Shown here: piece after piece, positions 1 to 10,421 of the stretch
How positions within the stretch are numbered: position 1 is the first letter of the stretch
Layout of the letters: each line of letters starts with the position of its first letter
Assembly: GCF_025024155.1 (NCBI RefSeq)
Contig: NW_026251716.1
Location: 558,001-622,000 of the forward strand
Direction: 5' to 3'
DNA length: 64,000 bases
Origin: Gamsiella multidivaricata
Taxonomy: Eukaryota > Mortierellomycota > Mortierellomycetes > Mortierellales > Mortierellaceae
The notes under the pieces: generated by a model
Databases searched by the model: none
The model's input: the letters and a program-made list of their open reading frames with translations, nothing else
Told to the model about the DNA's origin: nothing
Program-made: the position numbers and the translations under genes

Positions 1-844
1 GTCCCGTAATTCTATTGTACCCCACATTTAACATCCGTCCTACATTCATTTTAAAGTCCGGCTAAGTTGCGCACAGCGCTTTCGTTAATGTTCATTTGTG
101 AGTGCACTATATTGACCAATGTAGTAGGTACGAGCAGAGACAAGTACCCTTAACGTGGTGCAGACGGGTAGTACTTTATAAGTGGCCCATCTGCCCAGGA
201 AATAAAGATCCCTCTCTTGTCTTGTTGACTTCCTGTCTGTAAGTAGATATAAGGGTTAAACATTGCAGTGAGTATTGGTCTCGTAAGGTTGGCTAGACTC
301 TGTCGTCTTCCCGCGCTCCTTTGCTCACCTTAACTTATTCACTACTGTACTATCGTTAGTGTCATTGTCTCCCCCACGGAATAGCTAAGTTTCTTTCAAT
401 ACACTGCCTTCCCGCTCCTGCGAGCCTAGTAAGCTCATATCTGTGCCGCATCGGTGTTTCGTCGGTGGAGTTAATGGACCAATTGATGCATATCACTCTA
501 TTAATCTCGGACCACTGTCACTTGTACACTTGTCTTTATGTGTGCCAGCGATCCACGCAATTAAAATGGGGTTGGACAGAGCCTTTCAGTATTTGGCCGA
601 TATGGCCATTGAAGGAGGCCAACGGACGTGAAAGCCATTGATTCACACATCCATGTCAATGTAATGTCACTGCACTAAGGATACACCGTATCAACCTAGG
701 GATCGATTCTGTACGATTCCTGCAGGGAAAGAGCCTGAGCTCAAAACCGAGCAGCTGCTGCTATCATTCAGCAAACCAACGCTCAGCTGGGCTCGTGGGC
801 CACTGATATGATGGTCCATGACCTTCACTGCAAACTCTCCGAGA
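1..844. other. Intergenic, no gene recognised
   Basis: No reading frame here resembles a known protein. A TATA-like stretch (near 174-181) is followed about 25 bases later by AATAAA (near 201), an arrangement also found in LTRs and promoter-proximal relics, but no matching second LTR is visible in the window, so this is only a weak hint. The sequence runs into a dispersed repeat at about 845. Confidence 0.4.
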
Positions 845-1283
845 CATTTAATCAGAGCACACAGTAGAGATGTCTGCTCGGCCTTTTCTGAGGACGTCGA
901 GCATAGCACGGCAAATTTTATGAGATATGTTTGTTGCCTTTCGATAGAGTTGACATGGATGAACATGTTTCCCTGCCAGTTTCAGCCTCGTCAGTCTTGC
1001 TGCAGATACGTCTATATGAAAATCGCAACTATTCTCGTTGTCATGTAGCGCAAGCAGCGCGTCGTGTCTATACATTTTTCTTTTTTCAGTCCTCCAACAG
1101 TTGAGCAGCCCAGATAAAAATGGCTATTTATATGATGGATGGAGCTAATTGCATGGGTCTCATAAACAAAGAAATGTATACAATCCTAGAATAAGGACCT
1201 GTAGTTCTGTAAACAGCTTTCTGTTTCCGACTCTAATCATACTATGGATACCATCAATCTCAAATGTATAATCATTTGCGTTA
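845..1283 (+). repeat. Dispersed repeat, copy A
   Basis: This segment is the reverse complement of about 40945-41447, with clear identity over several hundred bases (for example the blocks around the words GTTGAGCAGCCCAG and GTAGTTCTGTAAACAGCTTT). Relative to copy B it lacks about 60 bases near 1055, between GCGCG-type microhomologies. Several differences are C-to-T or G-to-A in copy A. The opposite strand keeps a short frame shared with copy B, including the residues ALLALHD and DVSAARLT, so the repeat may derive from a coding mobile element, but no transposase domain is recognisable. Confidence 0.8.
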
Positions 1284-2984
1284 TTACTGGGGGAAGATGA
1301 GGCATCTCTATCCTTTTTCTGCATTGGTCACGGTTGCTGTAGTTGTGGGACTATCTCGATTTCGCTACGCCAAATAGCCCTACGAGTCGAAATGGAGAGG
1401 CACTGTGTCCAGGAAACTACTGACAGGCAAGGCGAAGATTTTTTGCTACATACCGGATGGAGGAGCTGGCACAATTGTCTACGATTCTAATGCTGCGTGA
1501 TGGCAAGATGGTTAGAATAGGGTAATTTTCAGCAGTAGAAGACAAAGAAAGCAGAGCTCTACCAACTGATCACTGAGTTTAGAAACGACGCCAGCAACAG
1601 CGCATTTACGGAAGCAGGCGACCAGGGGCCACCAGTGAAGTAGAATGTCCGCCTAAAGAAGATATCGTCGATGCCAATGCTTTTCCCGTCGAGGAAGCAC
1701 TACTCTTGTCTAATGCGCCACGTTCAGTTCGTCAGAGCAGCATTCGCAGCGCAACCAGTGTTCGAACATGGGACCAATTCTCAATCGCTTCAGCACCTCA
1801 ATGGAGTGTTTCAGGATGGATGAACCCCAGAACACCGCTACTATGTCGGAAGAGTGAATGAGGTGAGGCAGTATCAGCAGGAGCGTGGCCTAATGATGGT
1901 CGCTGCAGTAGCCAAATCCACAGCCTCTTTAGGAGTGCAGTGCTTGGGCCACAAATTTAGGCTGTAAACAAAAGAGAGCTCCAATTACATCGAGAATCAA
2001 ATGCATGGGCCACATACGCGTGGAGCGCACAGGCAGTCAAGGTTTAGACCACCCTGGCCAGGCCATAGTGACCAGGAAGGCCAAAGACGGCGATGAGTCC
2101 CATTTCTTGCTCTCCACAGGACACCCTGGTCTGCGTTAGCATGAAGAGGCAGGGCTGCTGTTTCTCATTGCCAACTGCCGCGATCCTCATTGCTGATGAC
2201 TCTGATCCTGAAAAAATCGGTGGTTTATTTTTTTATTATTACACAAGGCTGCACTGCAGAATAGGCTGCAGGATATCAACGGTGCGGCTCTATAAGGTCC
2301 CCACGGGTGCTGTTACTTGTAGCATTTTCTTTTGGCGCATTTGTTGATGTGCATTACAGGGCTTGTGCCAGTCTGTCACCCGCTAGCGGCTGCAGTGGGT
2401 GATATTCCTTTATTTGATCCAGGCACAGGAGCATTAAACTATAGATCTTAAATCAGTTATTGAAGGGGTCCATTCAGCAAGGTGTGCTCCGAACTGGATA
2501 GTTTGGTCCGAGCAGATCAGGATCGCTTTGAGGCGTCTCCAGCAGCCACTGCCTACAAGCATGCTGCTGCGAGAGAGCACAATTGTCTCCACTGTGCGTG
2601 TCTGCGTTCTTTTTCCTCGTTCTTCTTCCCTGCTGTTACTATTGCTTATTCTTGTCTCGTTATGAAAGCAGCATCGCCCACTAGCGTTGCTGCGATCGAT
2701 GCTGCTATCGGTGTTGAGTGTGTCTCTGCATGCGCCTCCGCAGGAGTATCTGCGCGAGTGCCTGTTCTGGTGGGCGAATTTCACTATGTGGATGGAGTGG
2801 TCGTAATGCACTCGTCCGTAAATGGCTCCAACTGATGGTGGCGCTGGCAGTACATAAACCGGCCGTTGTACCTCACTCTTTTCTTTTCTTCTCTCTTCTT
2901 TTCTCCTTGTCACTGCTTCAACGTCAAGGTAAGTACTAACATCCAGCTGCACTCTCTCCACTCCTCTCTTCACAGCTCCACACT
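1284..2984. other. Gene-poor region with coding-like debris
   Basis: No intact gene is visible. A frame at about 1643-1858 (+) reads without stops through residues such as PKEDIVDANAFPVEEALLL and ends in TGA; an upstream stretch near 1440-1495 contains PDGGAGTIVYDSN. These look like fragments of a decayed gene in different frames, but I do not recognise the family. The rest, up to the minisatellite, shows nothing further. Confidence 0.3.
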
Positions 2985-2992
2985 ATGTGCTC

Positions 2993-3257
2993 CCACTTTT
3001 TGCACCTGCACTCTTTGAGCCTCCACTCTTTACACCTGCACTCTTTGAGTCTCCACTCTTTGCACCTGCACTCTTTGAGCCTCCACTCTTTGCACTTGCA
3101 CTCTTCGAGCCTCCATTCTTTGCACCTGCACTCTTTGAGTCTCCACTCTTTGCACCTGCACTCTTTGAGCCTCCACTCTTTGCACTTGCACTCTTCGAGC
3201 CTCCATTCTTTGCACCTGCACTCTTCGAGCCTCCACTATTTGCACCTCCACTCTAAT
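2993..3257 (+). repeat. 30-bp minisatellite, about nine units
   Basis: Tandem units of about 30 bases, each made of two related halves (TTTGCACCTGCACTC and TTTGAGCCTCCACTC), repeated with small substitutions (CTT/CCT, TTC/TTT). Because the unit is a multiple of three, several frames on both strands stay open and give repetitive peptides (for example an LHSLSLHSLH pattern). These are consequences of the repeat and not evidence for genes. Confidence 0.9.
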
Positions 3258-4018
3258 ATCGTCGCTCACTTCTCCACTGCTCTCTCTCTCTCTGTCGCTC
3301 TCCTTCCCCTTTCTCCCCATCGTTCCTAGAGCTTTCTTGGACTTTGTACACCGCAAAGCCAACCGTACGAGCACACAGCGGGGTTCCCTGTTTTTTCTGT
3401 TTTGTTCGTTTTTTTTTTCCCCCGTATTTTTTTTTCCGTATTCGTTTCTAGTTTTTTTTGTTCATCACCGGGACGAAGAACACGAAAAAACTATGAAAAT
3501 GAAATCGAAAAACAAAAAATCAAAGATGAGCGGCCCCATTTCTGAGGCCTAGGGCTAGCAGTGGGCGGCGAAGAGCGGGCCCCCCTCTTTGCGTTTTTTT
3601 GACCAACAGTTCCATCCTGAACGGCAATGAGCACAACACTTTTGGCCATTTTTTGTTGTCATGACCCATGTGGTCTGCTCTGCGCTTGACGGGACGGTTT
3701 CGTGTTGCCAAGGACACCCTGGTAGGTCTAGTGCCGGTGATGATCAGGGCATTGTTCTGCGCGATTGGGGGTTGCACAAGGGGTTCGAGGACTAATAAAA
3801 AAAGATGGGTCAGTGGGGGTTGGTGAGTTGCTGCGTGAGATCCACTCTTTTTTTCCCATATTCGTGGTTTTTTGGGGCACCATGGCTTGCAACCTGCTCG
3901 AGGTGTGCCCTGCACGGTCTTTACTCTTCTGAGTAAGGCCGGCCGATGGCAAGTCGACTTTTCTTTCCTTTTCCTTCCTCCTTCCCTTTCCTCATTTTCT
4001 TTTTCTTTTTGTTTTTTG
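3258..4018. other. Intergenic, nothing recognised
   Basis: T-rich and A-rich low-complexity sequence (about 3395-3530) followed by unique sequence. No splice-consistent coding frame or known family is visible on either strand. Confidence 0.4.
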
Positions 4019-4110
4019 TTTTTTATTTTTTATTTTTTTTATTTTTTTATTTTTTTATTTTTTTATTTTTTTATTTTTTTATTTTTTTATTTTATTTTTA
4101 TTTCTTTCTT
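4019..4110. repeat. (ATTTTTTT)n octamer array
   Basis: A run of near-perfect 8-base units, A followed by seven T, repeated about nine times and grading into irregular T-rich sequence on both sides. Reading frames through it encode only Phe/Ile/Leu runs. Confidence 0.9.
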
Positions 4111-6085
4111 TCCTCCTGTAAATATAATAGAATAGAAGAAGAGTAAAATAGAGGTAAAGAAAACGAAATGAATTAAAGTAACAGCTATTATTCATTTTAA
4201 AATTGTCTGTGCAAGCGATGCCATGCTCGCGCTGTATTGAAAATACTGAAAGTACACTGTGCCAATGAAGGCGATGTAGATGAGTGTAAATGGAAGTATA
4301 GGTTGCAGCATTTTTGTGGATGTGCGGATGCACTTGCACCAACAACAACCGCAGTAGCACATCGGAATATCTGCTCTGGTTTGGTCTTGTCGTTTTTGCT
4401 TCTTGCTTTTTTTATGGCTCCGCAGATGGAAGCGGAAGACGAGTGCAGGGAAAAGCGAGGGATTTGCAGTGGCAGGGATGTGGGAGCCATGAGTAATCAG
4501 GCTAAAAAGGGACAGAAGATTGCAAACTCTGATGACAGCAATTAATTCTCAAGGACACGCATGTGCAAGCTTGTTGAGCCAATCTAGAAATAAAGACGAA
4601 GCTGGGCCATCGTAAAAACGATCGATTTGGCTATAAAGAGCGACCTCATTGCTGTGTTGAAGGAGCTGGGCCAGTACCGCTGCGTTGGAGGGATGGGCCT
4701 TTGTATTTGCCGCAAGGCGAAGCAATATCCTGGTCAGGTTGTACTTGTTTTGGTTGACTTTGATGTGCTCTTTCATGGGGTGAAGATGCCGCTAGCATGG
4801 GCGGGAAACGTGATTTAGAAGCCGAAAGTCACGAAAAAACCACTAGAGGAGCCATGTACTGCACGGATGTGATTCAGACGACCAGCAGGGTGCCTTAGAT
4901 CAGTTTGCAGCAAGATAAGACTAAGTAGGGACATGTTCAAGTCATGGCTGAGACCTCCGATGAGGTGCTCAAGAGCAATGAGGTTATTGGCGCAGAAATA
5001 AAGGAGACCGTGGACAGCGTCACCACATACCTCCAAAAGCAAATACCTTTTGTTGCAGAGCATGCGCGATGGCTTGATATACTCCTACTTCTTTTCATTG
5101 TTCATCGCGCTGATTCTGTTCTTCTTCTTGTATTATATTTGAGGTCGCCAGCAAGAGGAGCAAGGCGAATACATTTAGCATGGATACATAACCAGCGAGG
5201 ATAGCATGAACATTGAGAAATCAACGACCAACAAGGAAACCAGAGCGACTTATGCAAGAATAAGACCAAGGAGTGTCCTCTACGTGTCTTTTCTTTTTAT
5301 TCTCTTTCTCGCGTTTTAGGTTAACGTTAATGATTTTGAAACTGGGAGGCTGAGCTGCATTGTAGTTACCGCACGTCTGGCAATAATTATGAGACAAAGG
5401 AGTTCATTAAACTTGTCTTCAGCACCGACTAGAACAATATAATGGTATTAAACCTCAGTATGAGCAAGGAGAGAAGAGTCGGTTTCAAGGATAATGGCAA
5501 TGCAGGGGCATTAACAAGAACAAAAATCAGGTCAAGGCCAAGAAACTCCGAAAAGAAAAGAATCGTGCGCAATCTTTCTACAAGAAGGGTTCGGCAGCGG
5601 GAGGACATGGACCTAGAAACATCTAAAAAAGGATGAAGTCGAAACGTTGGAAACATGATCTAGAACGTAATAAACGGCAATTTCGCAACATTAAGGATGA
5701 ACATTGAGGCGATGGCCGCCACCTTCAGTTCGAACTGGAGCAGGACTACGACGTTTGCGAATATTATGAAGCGAATCAACACATCGAATCAACGATTCAG
5801 CCTCGTCAACTCAACACGGACTTGATCAAATGCGAACCCTGGCAACGTGAACTATAGCAGCGAGGCCATGGCAGAGCATCCACAAATCCACCCAGACGCG
5901 AAATATATTAGAAGATGTATCACTGGGACGTCAGACTCAAGAGCAGCGGCTGCAGTTTTTGTTCGGTGTTAACGAGACTCGAATCTCATAAAATGATGCT
6001 CAGGAACAAGGCCACCATCATTCGGAGAGTGAAGGGGTACGTCGACAACACAGCCCCATCTCAGTTTCTGGAATAAGCTGGGCGA
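4111..6085. other. Gene-poor region with coding-like debris
   Basis: No intact gene. Between about 5500 and 6070 the plus strand carries frame-broken stretches of protein-like sequence (lysine-rich near 5520-5690, then QDYDVCEYYEANQ near 5740 and RNKATIIRRVKGYVDN near 6004), interrupted by stops. The family is not recognised; these may belong to the relic that follows or to a mobile element. Confidence 0.3.
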
Positions 6086-7460
6086 ACTTTGAGGGGTTTG
6101 ATCAGATGCCATCTTCGGGCATTTGTTTCAGAGTTGGCGAAAAGGGTAGGTGCTTTGTCTATGTCCCCGTCTTCTATTACGATTTTGCCACGCAACCTGA
6201 GAGTCTTTCGTTTATCACTACTAATACTCTTTGTTTTGATACACTTTGTCTTAGCACAAGTCAACATCTGGAATTCAGAATGGACAGTGATCCAGAAAAG
6301 AGTGGCTCCATTGAGCACGATCGACGAACATGCCAAGTCAACAGTCCATGGCTCGGTGTCCGTATCCTGGGTCCTCGAACCGCTTCACGCACCCTCCGAT
6401 ACCAGCCTACAAGGCCAACTCCTGCTTGGTCAGTGAAAGACAGCTGTTTTGAGGACCAGAGGATCACACAAGGAAGTCAGCAAGCTGATCAGAGCATGCG
6501 GAGGAGCCGAAGAGGTTGCTTTTCTATGACAATAAAGCCGATTACGATCGGCACGTTTGTGTGGCATTTCCCGACAGTATGTTCTTGCTGCGTTTACTCG
6601 ATCTGGACTCTTTACCTTGCCAAGGTCAGCTCGACGCACTCACGACTCAGTCTTCGTTCACACCATAGTACAAAAAGGCCAAAGAATATGTTAAGTCAGC
6701 AATCAAGGAGGGTACCCTGGCTATGGACAGCGCTACTCATGCGGGGAAGTACTTGTTCTTTGACACTCTGCAAACCGATGTACATCAGGTCAATATCTAC
6801 GACTAGCAGTCTGACTCAACGTAAGAAGAAGGGCGAGAACGAGGACGAGGAGAAGGACAGCAGCACCTCGTGCCTCACAAAGTCGCTAAAAGCGACAGGG
6901 ACGATCAGCGGCATATTGCACGCGCACCGAGATCTCGGCCAATTCTACAAAGTCCGAGATGATGCACTTGAGCCCGGGTCCAGAGGCGCAGCAAGAGGAA
7001 ATAAAGGATCAAGAGAGATACGTGGTGCTTGCCATTAACCCAGATATAAAGAGTAGTCGTAGATTCGTTCGATACATAAAAGGTCATACAACCTATCGTT
7101 GCCTAAAGAACGTTATATCTGGAGCAGCCAACGACACGCAGGGTTGTAGAGGGCGTGGCAAGCATCAGCAACCTAGAGGCAAGCCTTCGACTTGTCGAGT
7201 GCTCCAACCTTTACGGAATCAGACTGACCCAGCAGTTCGAGGGATTCAGGAGTACTTAACAGCAGCATGTAGACTCAGTTCTCGTACTCGAAAACATTTG
7301 AGGGCCTTTTTCAGATCGAAGGGCAAGAAAGGGGGACCAGTCAAATCGAGCCGTCTCGGGAGTATGGAAACCTGCCGAAACAATTATTCGCGTTGATGAA
7401 GGATGGCATTGATCTCCGACATTCTACTGCTGCAAATACAGCCGTGCGTATAGGCCACCG
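6086..7460 (+). pseudogene. Decayed gene relic, unknown product
   Basis: Protein-like sequence shifts between plus-strand frames. It starts with a hydrophobic signal or anchor-like segment near 6190-6250 (LSLLILFVLIHFVLA) followed by QVNIWNSEWTVIQKRVA. It continues in other frames with DYDRHVCVAFPDSMFLLRLL near 6540, SAIKEGTLAMDSATHAGKYL near 6700, LEASLRLVECSNLYGIRL near 7170 and YGNLPKQLFALMKDGIDL near 7360. Stops interrupt the joins. A 310-codon open frame at 6106-7038 overlaps the first part but does not carry these better segments. The pattern suggests one membrane-anchored or secreted protein gene broken by frameshifts and stops. I do not recognise the family. Confidence 0.4.
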
Positions 7461-8008
7461 AGGAGAGGATGCTGGTATGCTGCATCGACGGATCCCGAAT
7501 ACCCCTAGAGGATTCAGACTCAGGGCCGCTCGGTCATCAGCATATAGCCCAGTACACAGGCTCAACCCAAGACGGAGCTCCAGTGCGATCATGACGACGC
7601 GCCGAGATCTACGTGTGCGCAATAAAACGCGCTTTACACCCCAGTCAAAAAAAATAATACTCTAATTGCAGACTCGGCTCTCATATACGGAGGTTTGGAT
7701 ATCTAATAAAGTTTTTGGCTAGCCGGGGTTGATCTAGCAAAATAGACATAGCGAGAATGTTCGGCCCGCTCTTTTGGGCTAACATTGGAATGGCCCCGGC
7801 GGCTGGTGTGAGGAAGGAAGGCGGTGGCTGACCCCTTCATCCTTTTGAGCCTCACCGGCCCCAGTCCCTTCCTCTTTCTTTGTAAGAAACCAACCACTCC
7901 ATCTATATACCCTCTATATACTCTCCTACGACTAACGAACCCACTCTCCTACATCCTCAGACATCCTCGGCAGCTGGTATCCTTCCTCCATCACACAGCC
8001 AGCCAGCC
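7461..8008 (+). promoter_or_regulatory. Upstream region of the multicopper oxidase gene
   Basis: No gene is seen here. Two TATATA motifs at about 7904-7909 and 7915-7920 lie about 90-105 bases before the oxidase ATG, a plausible core promoter. The leader between them and the ATG is C/T-rich, as in many filamentous fungal promoters. Transcription start is not determined. Confidence 0.5.
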
Positions 8009-10186
8009 ATGAAGAGCATTCGTTCCTCGTGGCTCATCCGGAGCAGCATAGCCACTGCCCTGTTCTGGTCCCTCACACCCCTCCTGTCCCCCTCAACCTC
8101 GTCAATATTTACCCAAGCAGCACCACCAGAGTTCACGACTACACCCAGGAACCGCATCTTCTTCTGGAAGGTCACCAGCACAACCCTAGCGCCCGATGGG
8201 GTCACCCGCCCTGTCATCCTCGTCAACGACAAATACCCGGGCCCAAAGATTGAGGTCAACCGGGGTGATGAGATTACAGTCGTGGTCGAGAACGCACTCG
8301 ATGTCCCGACATCCTTCCATTGGCATGGCATGACCATGAAGGGCGACCCCTGGTACGATGGTGTGCCTGGCATGAACCAATGTCCTATCCCCCCTGGCAC
8401 CAACTTCACATATGCGTTTGGCACAGACAATGTTGTTGGAACGTATGTATCAATTGCGCACCCCTTCTTTGTGGTCTTCTCCACTCTGTTCCTTCCATTC
8501 ACTTCTTAATGGCATGGGTTGCTGGGTTGCTGAGTGTTGATTTTTGTCGACTACTTTGTCCATCCGCAGCCTTGGCCATGTCAGTGCGCCAAACACCATG
8601 CACCATGGGCATTGTAGCTAAAGAAAACAGCAGGGCGTACATTGGCGCCCACTTATGAACGGGAACCGTGGGATTAATCATCGTATGCCACTCTGCATCT
8701 TTTTTCCATTTTCTTCTAATAATAGACATTGGTGGCACGCCCATTTCGAAAACCAATATATCGACGGCCTAGTGGGCGCCATCATCATCCGAGACCCACC
8801 AGAGACAAACCCATTTCTGCACGCCTACGATGAGGAGCGGACAGTGATCCTCTCGGACTGGTATCACCAACCCACAGGCGCACTCCTCGCGCATTATCTC
8901 TCGCCGGATAGTCATGGCAGGGAACCGGTGCCGAACAACGGCCTGATTAACGGCAGAGGCACCTTCAATTGCTCCAATGTCCAAGGAGACCTGCCGTGCG
9001 TGCAGGGCGAGCGGGCCGTTATTCACTTCGTCCCAAACAGACGGTATCGGCTGCGAATCATCAATAGTGGGTATGTCTGTTTTGCTCTGTTTCAGCAATC
9101 ATTTATCGATGCGAGAAAAGCATTCGTTGACCTAACTAGCCTATTGGTTGACATCCTAGTGCTGCTGCGCCATTCCTGTTCTCGATTGACAACCACCAGC
9201 TGCAAGTGATTGAGGCCGACGGGACGGACCTGAACCCAATTATGGTCGAAAGTCTACCGATCAACACTGGACAGCGCTATTCTGTCATTGTCACAGCAAA
9301 CCAGGACGTACAAAACTACTGGATGAGGGCCGAGATGGGCACAGCGTGTTTACCCAACACCACGACGAATTTGGACCCCGTCATCCTGGGAGAAATCCGG
9401 TATCAAGGCGCAGGCGCCACAACACCGACCTCAGTAGGGCGCTTTGTTCCCGCGCCCGCGCAAAAGGGTCAACTACCCCAGGTCAATCCTGCGTTTGCGG
9501 AGGCATGTGAGGATCTCGACCTCAATATGCTCCACCCATTGAAGTCTCAGCCTGTACTGGAACCGATTACGAACAGCTTCCTGATCAGGATCTCGTTCAA
9601 GAAGAATCAAGAGGACAACATTGTGCGTGGATACATGAACGATATCACCTATGCCGGCAACGCATGGAACCCGACTATTGTGCAAAACCTCAACACCTCG
9701 GTCGTCTACGAAGTGAACCAGCATGTTATGAAGATCGAGAGGCGTAATGCCATCGTGCAGATCATTCTGGACAACTCGCTGGGTGACGAACATCCGTTCC
9801 ACCTGCACGGACATACCTTCCAGGTCATCGCGCAGGGGAAGGGTATGTACGAGGAGGGCAAGACGCCTATCAATGCGGTCAATCCACTACGCCGAGATAC
9901 GGCGACGGTGCCCCGATACGGATACACGGTGATTCGATTCAAGGCTGATAACCCTGGAGTGTGGGCATTGCACTGCCATATTGAATGGCATGTCACGACA
10001 GGCTTGGTCATGCAGTTCATCGAGCTACCGGACGAGCTGCGCGCGATGGGCATCCCCAAACATATCAACAAACTCTGCGAGACAGGACCCCCCATGGGTT
10101 TCAAAGCCCACACTGGCTTCGTTCCAAAATCGCAGGCAGCACCAGCACCGGCACCGGGCCCAGAAGCACTTGAGGAGGACCGCTAG
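8009..10186 (+). CDS. Secreted multicopper oxidase (laccase/ferroxidase-like)
   Basis: Three exons (8009-8442, 8726-9070, 9160-10186) join in frame to 601 residues. A hydrophobic N-terminus of about 38 residues looks like a signal peptide. All four copper-binding motifs are present in order: HWHGM with the NQCPIPPG block, WWHAHF created across the first splice junction, HPFHLHGHTF, and HCHIEWH near the C-terminus, with Leu at the expected type-1 axial position. Family knowledge: such enzymes couple one-electron oxidation of phenols, metals or pigments to reduction of oxygen to water. There is no C-terminal membrane segment, unlike yeast Fet3, so a soluble extracellular enzyme is more likely than an iron-uptake partner. 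The tail is Pro/Ala-rich (PAPAPGP). The gene converges on the next one, with 235 bases between stops. The motifs make the family certain; the substrate cannot be told. Confidence 0.93.
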
Positions 10187-10421
10187 TTGGTATTGGCTAC
10201 CTGCTCCTCCTTATTTAGCTAATACCATTGCTTATAGAACCATGTCCCAGACCATCCATGCTAGCATTCCATCGTTACATCTAGACTTTAAAATGTTTAT
10301 AAATGTTTGTACATACATATTAGCCATCTTTGGACCCTTTCATATAGCTATTTTTTTTCTTTTTTTTATTGTTGAAACAAGGGTGTGTACAATGATATCA
10401 AAAGTGCCGACATTCTCCATT

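Noticed and set aside
1..844. Possible LTR at the window start
   Set aside because: Only a TATA-like box and AATAAA are present; no second LTR, primer-binding site or polymerase sequence is seen.
3030..3374. Minus-strand Val/Gln/Arg-rich frame across the minisatellite
   Set aside because: It is a by-product of a 30-base tandem repeat; equivalent frames exist on the other strand.
6106..7038. A 310-codon open reading frame in the relic region
   Set aside because: Its composition is not protein-like in the later part, and better protein-like segments occur in the other frames of the same DNA.
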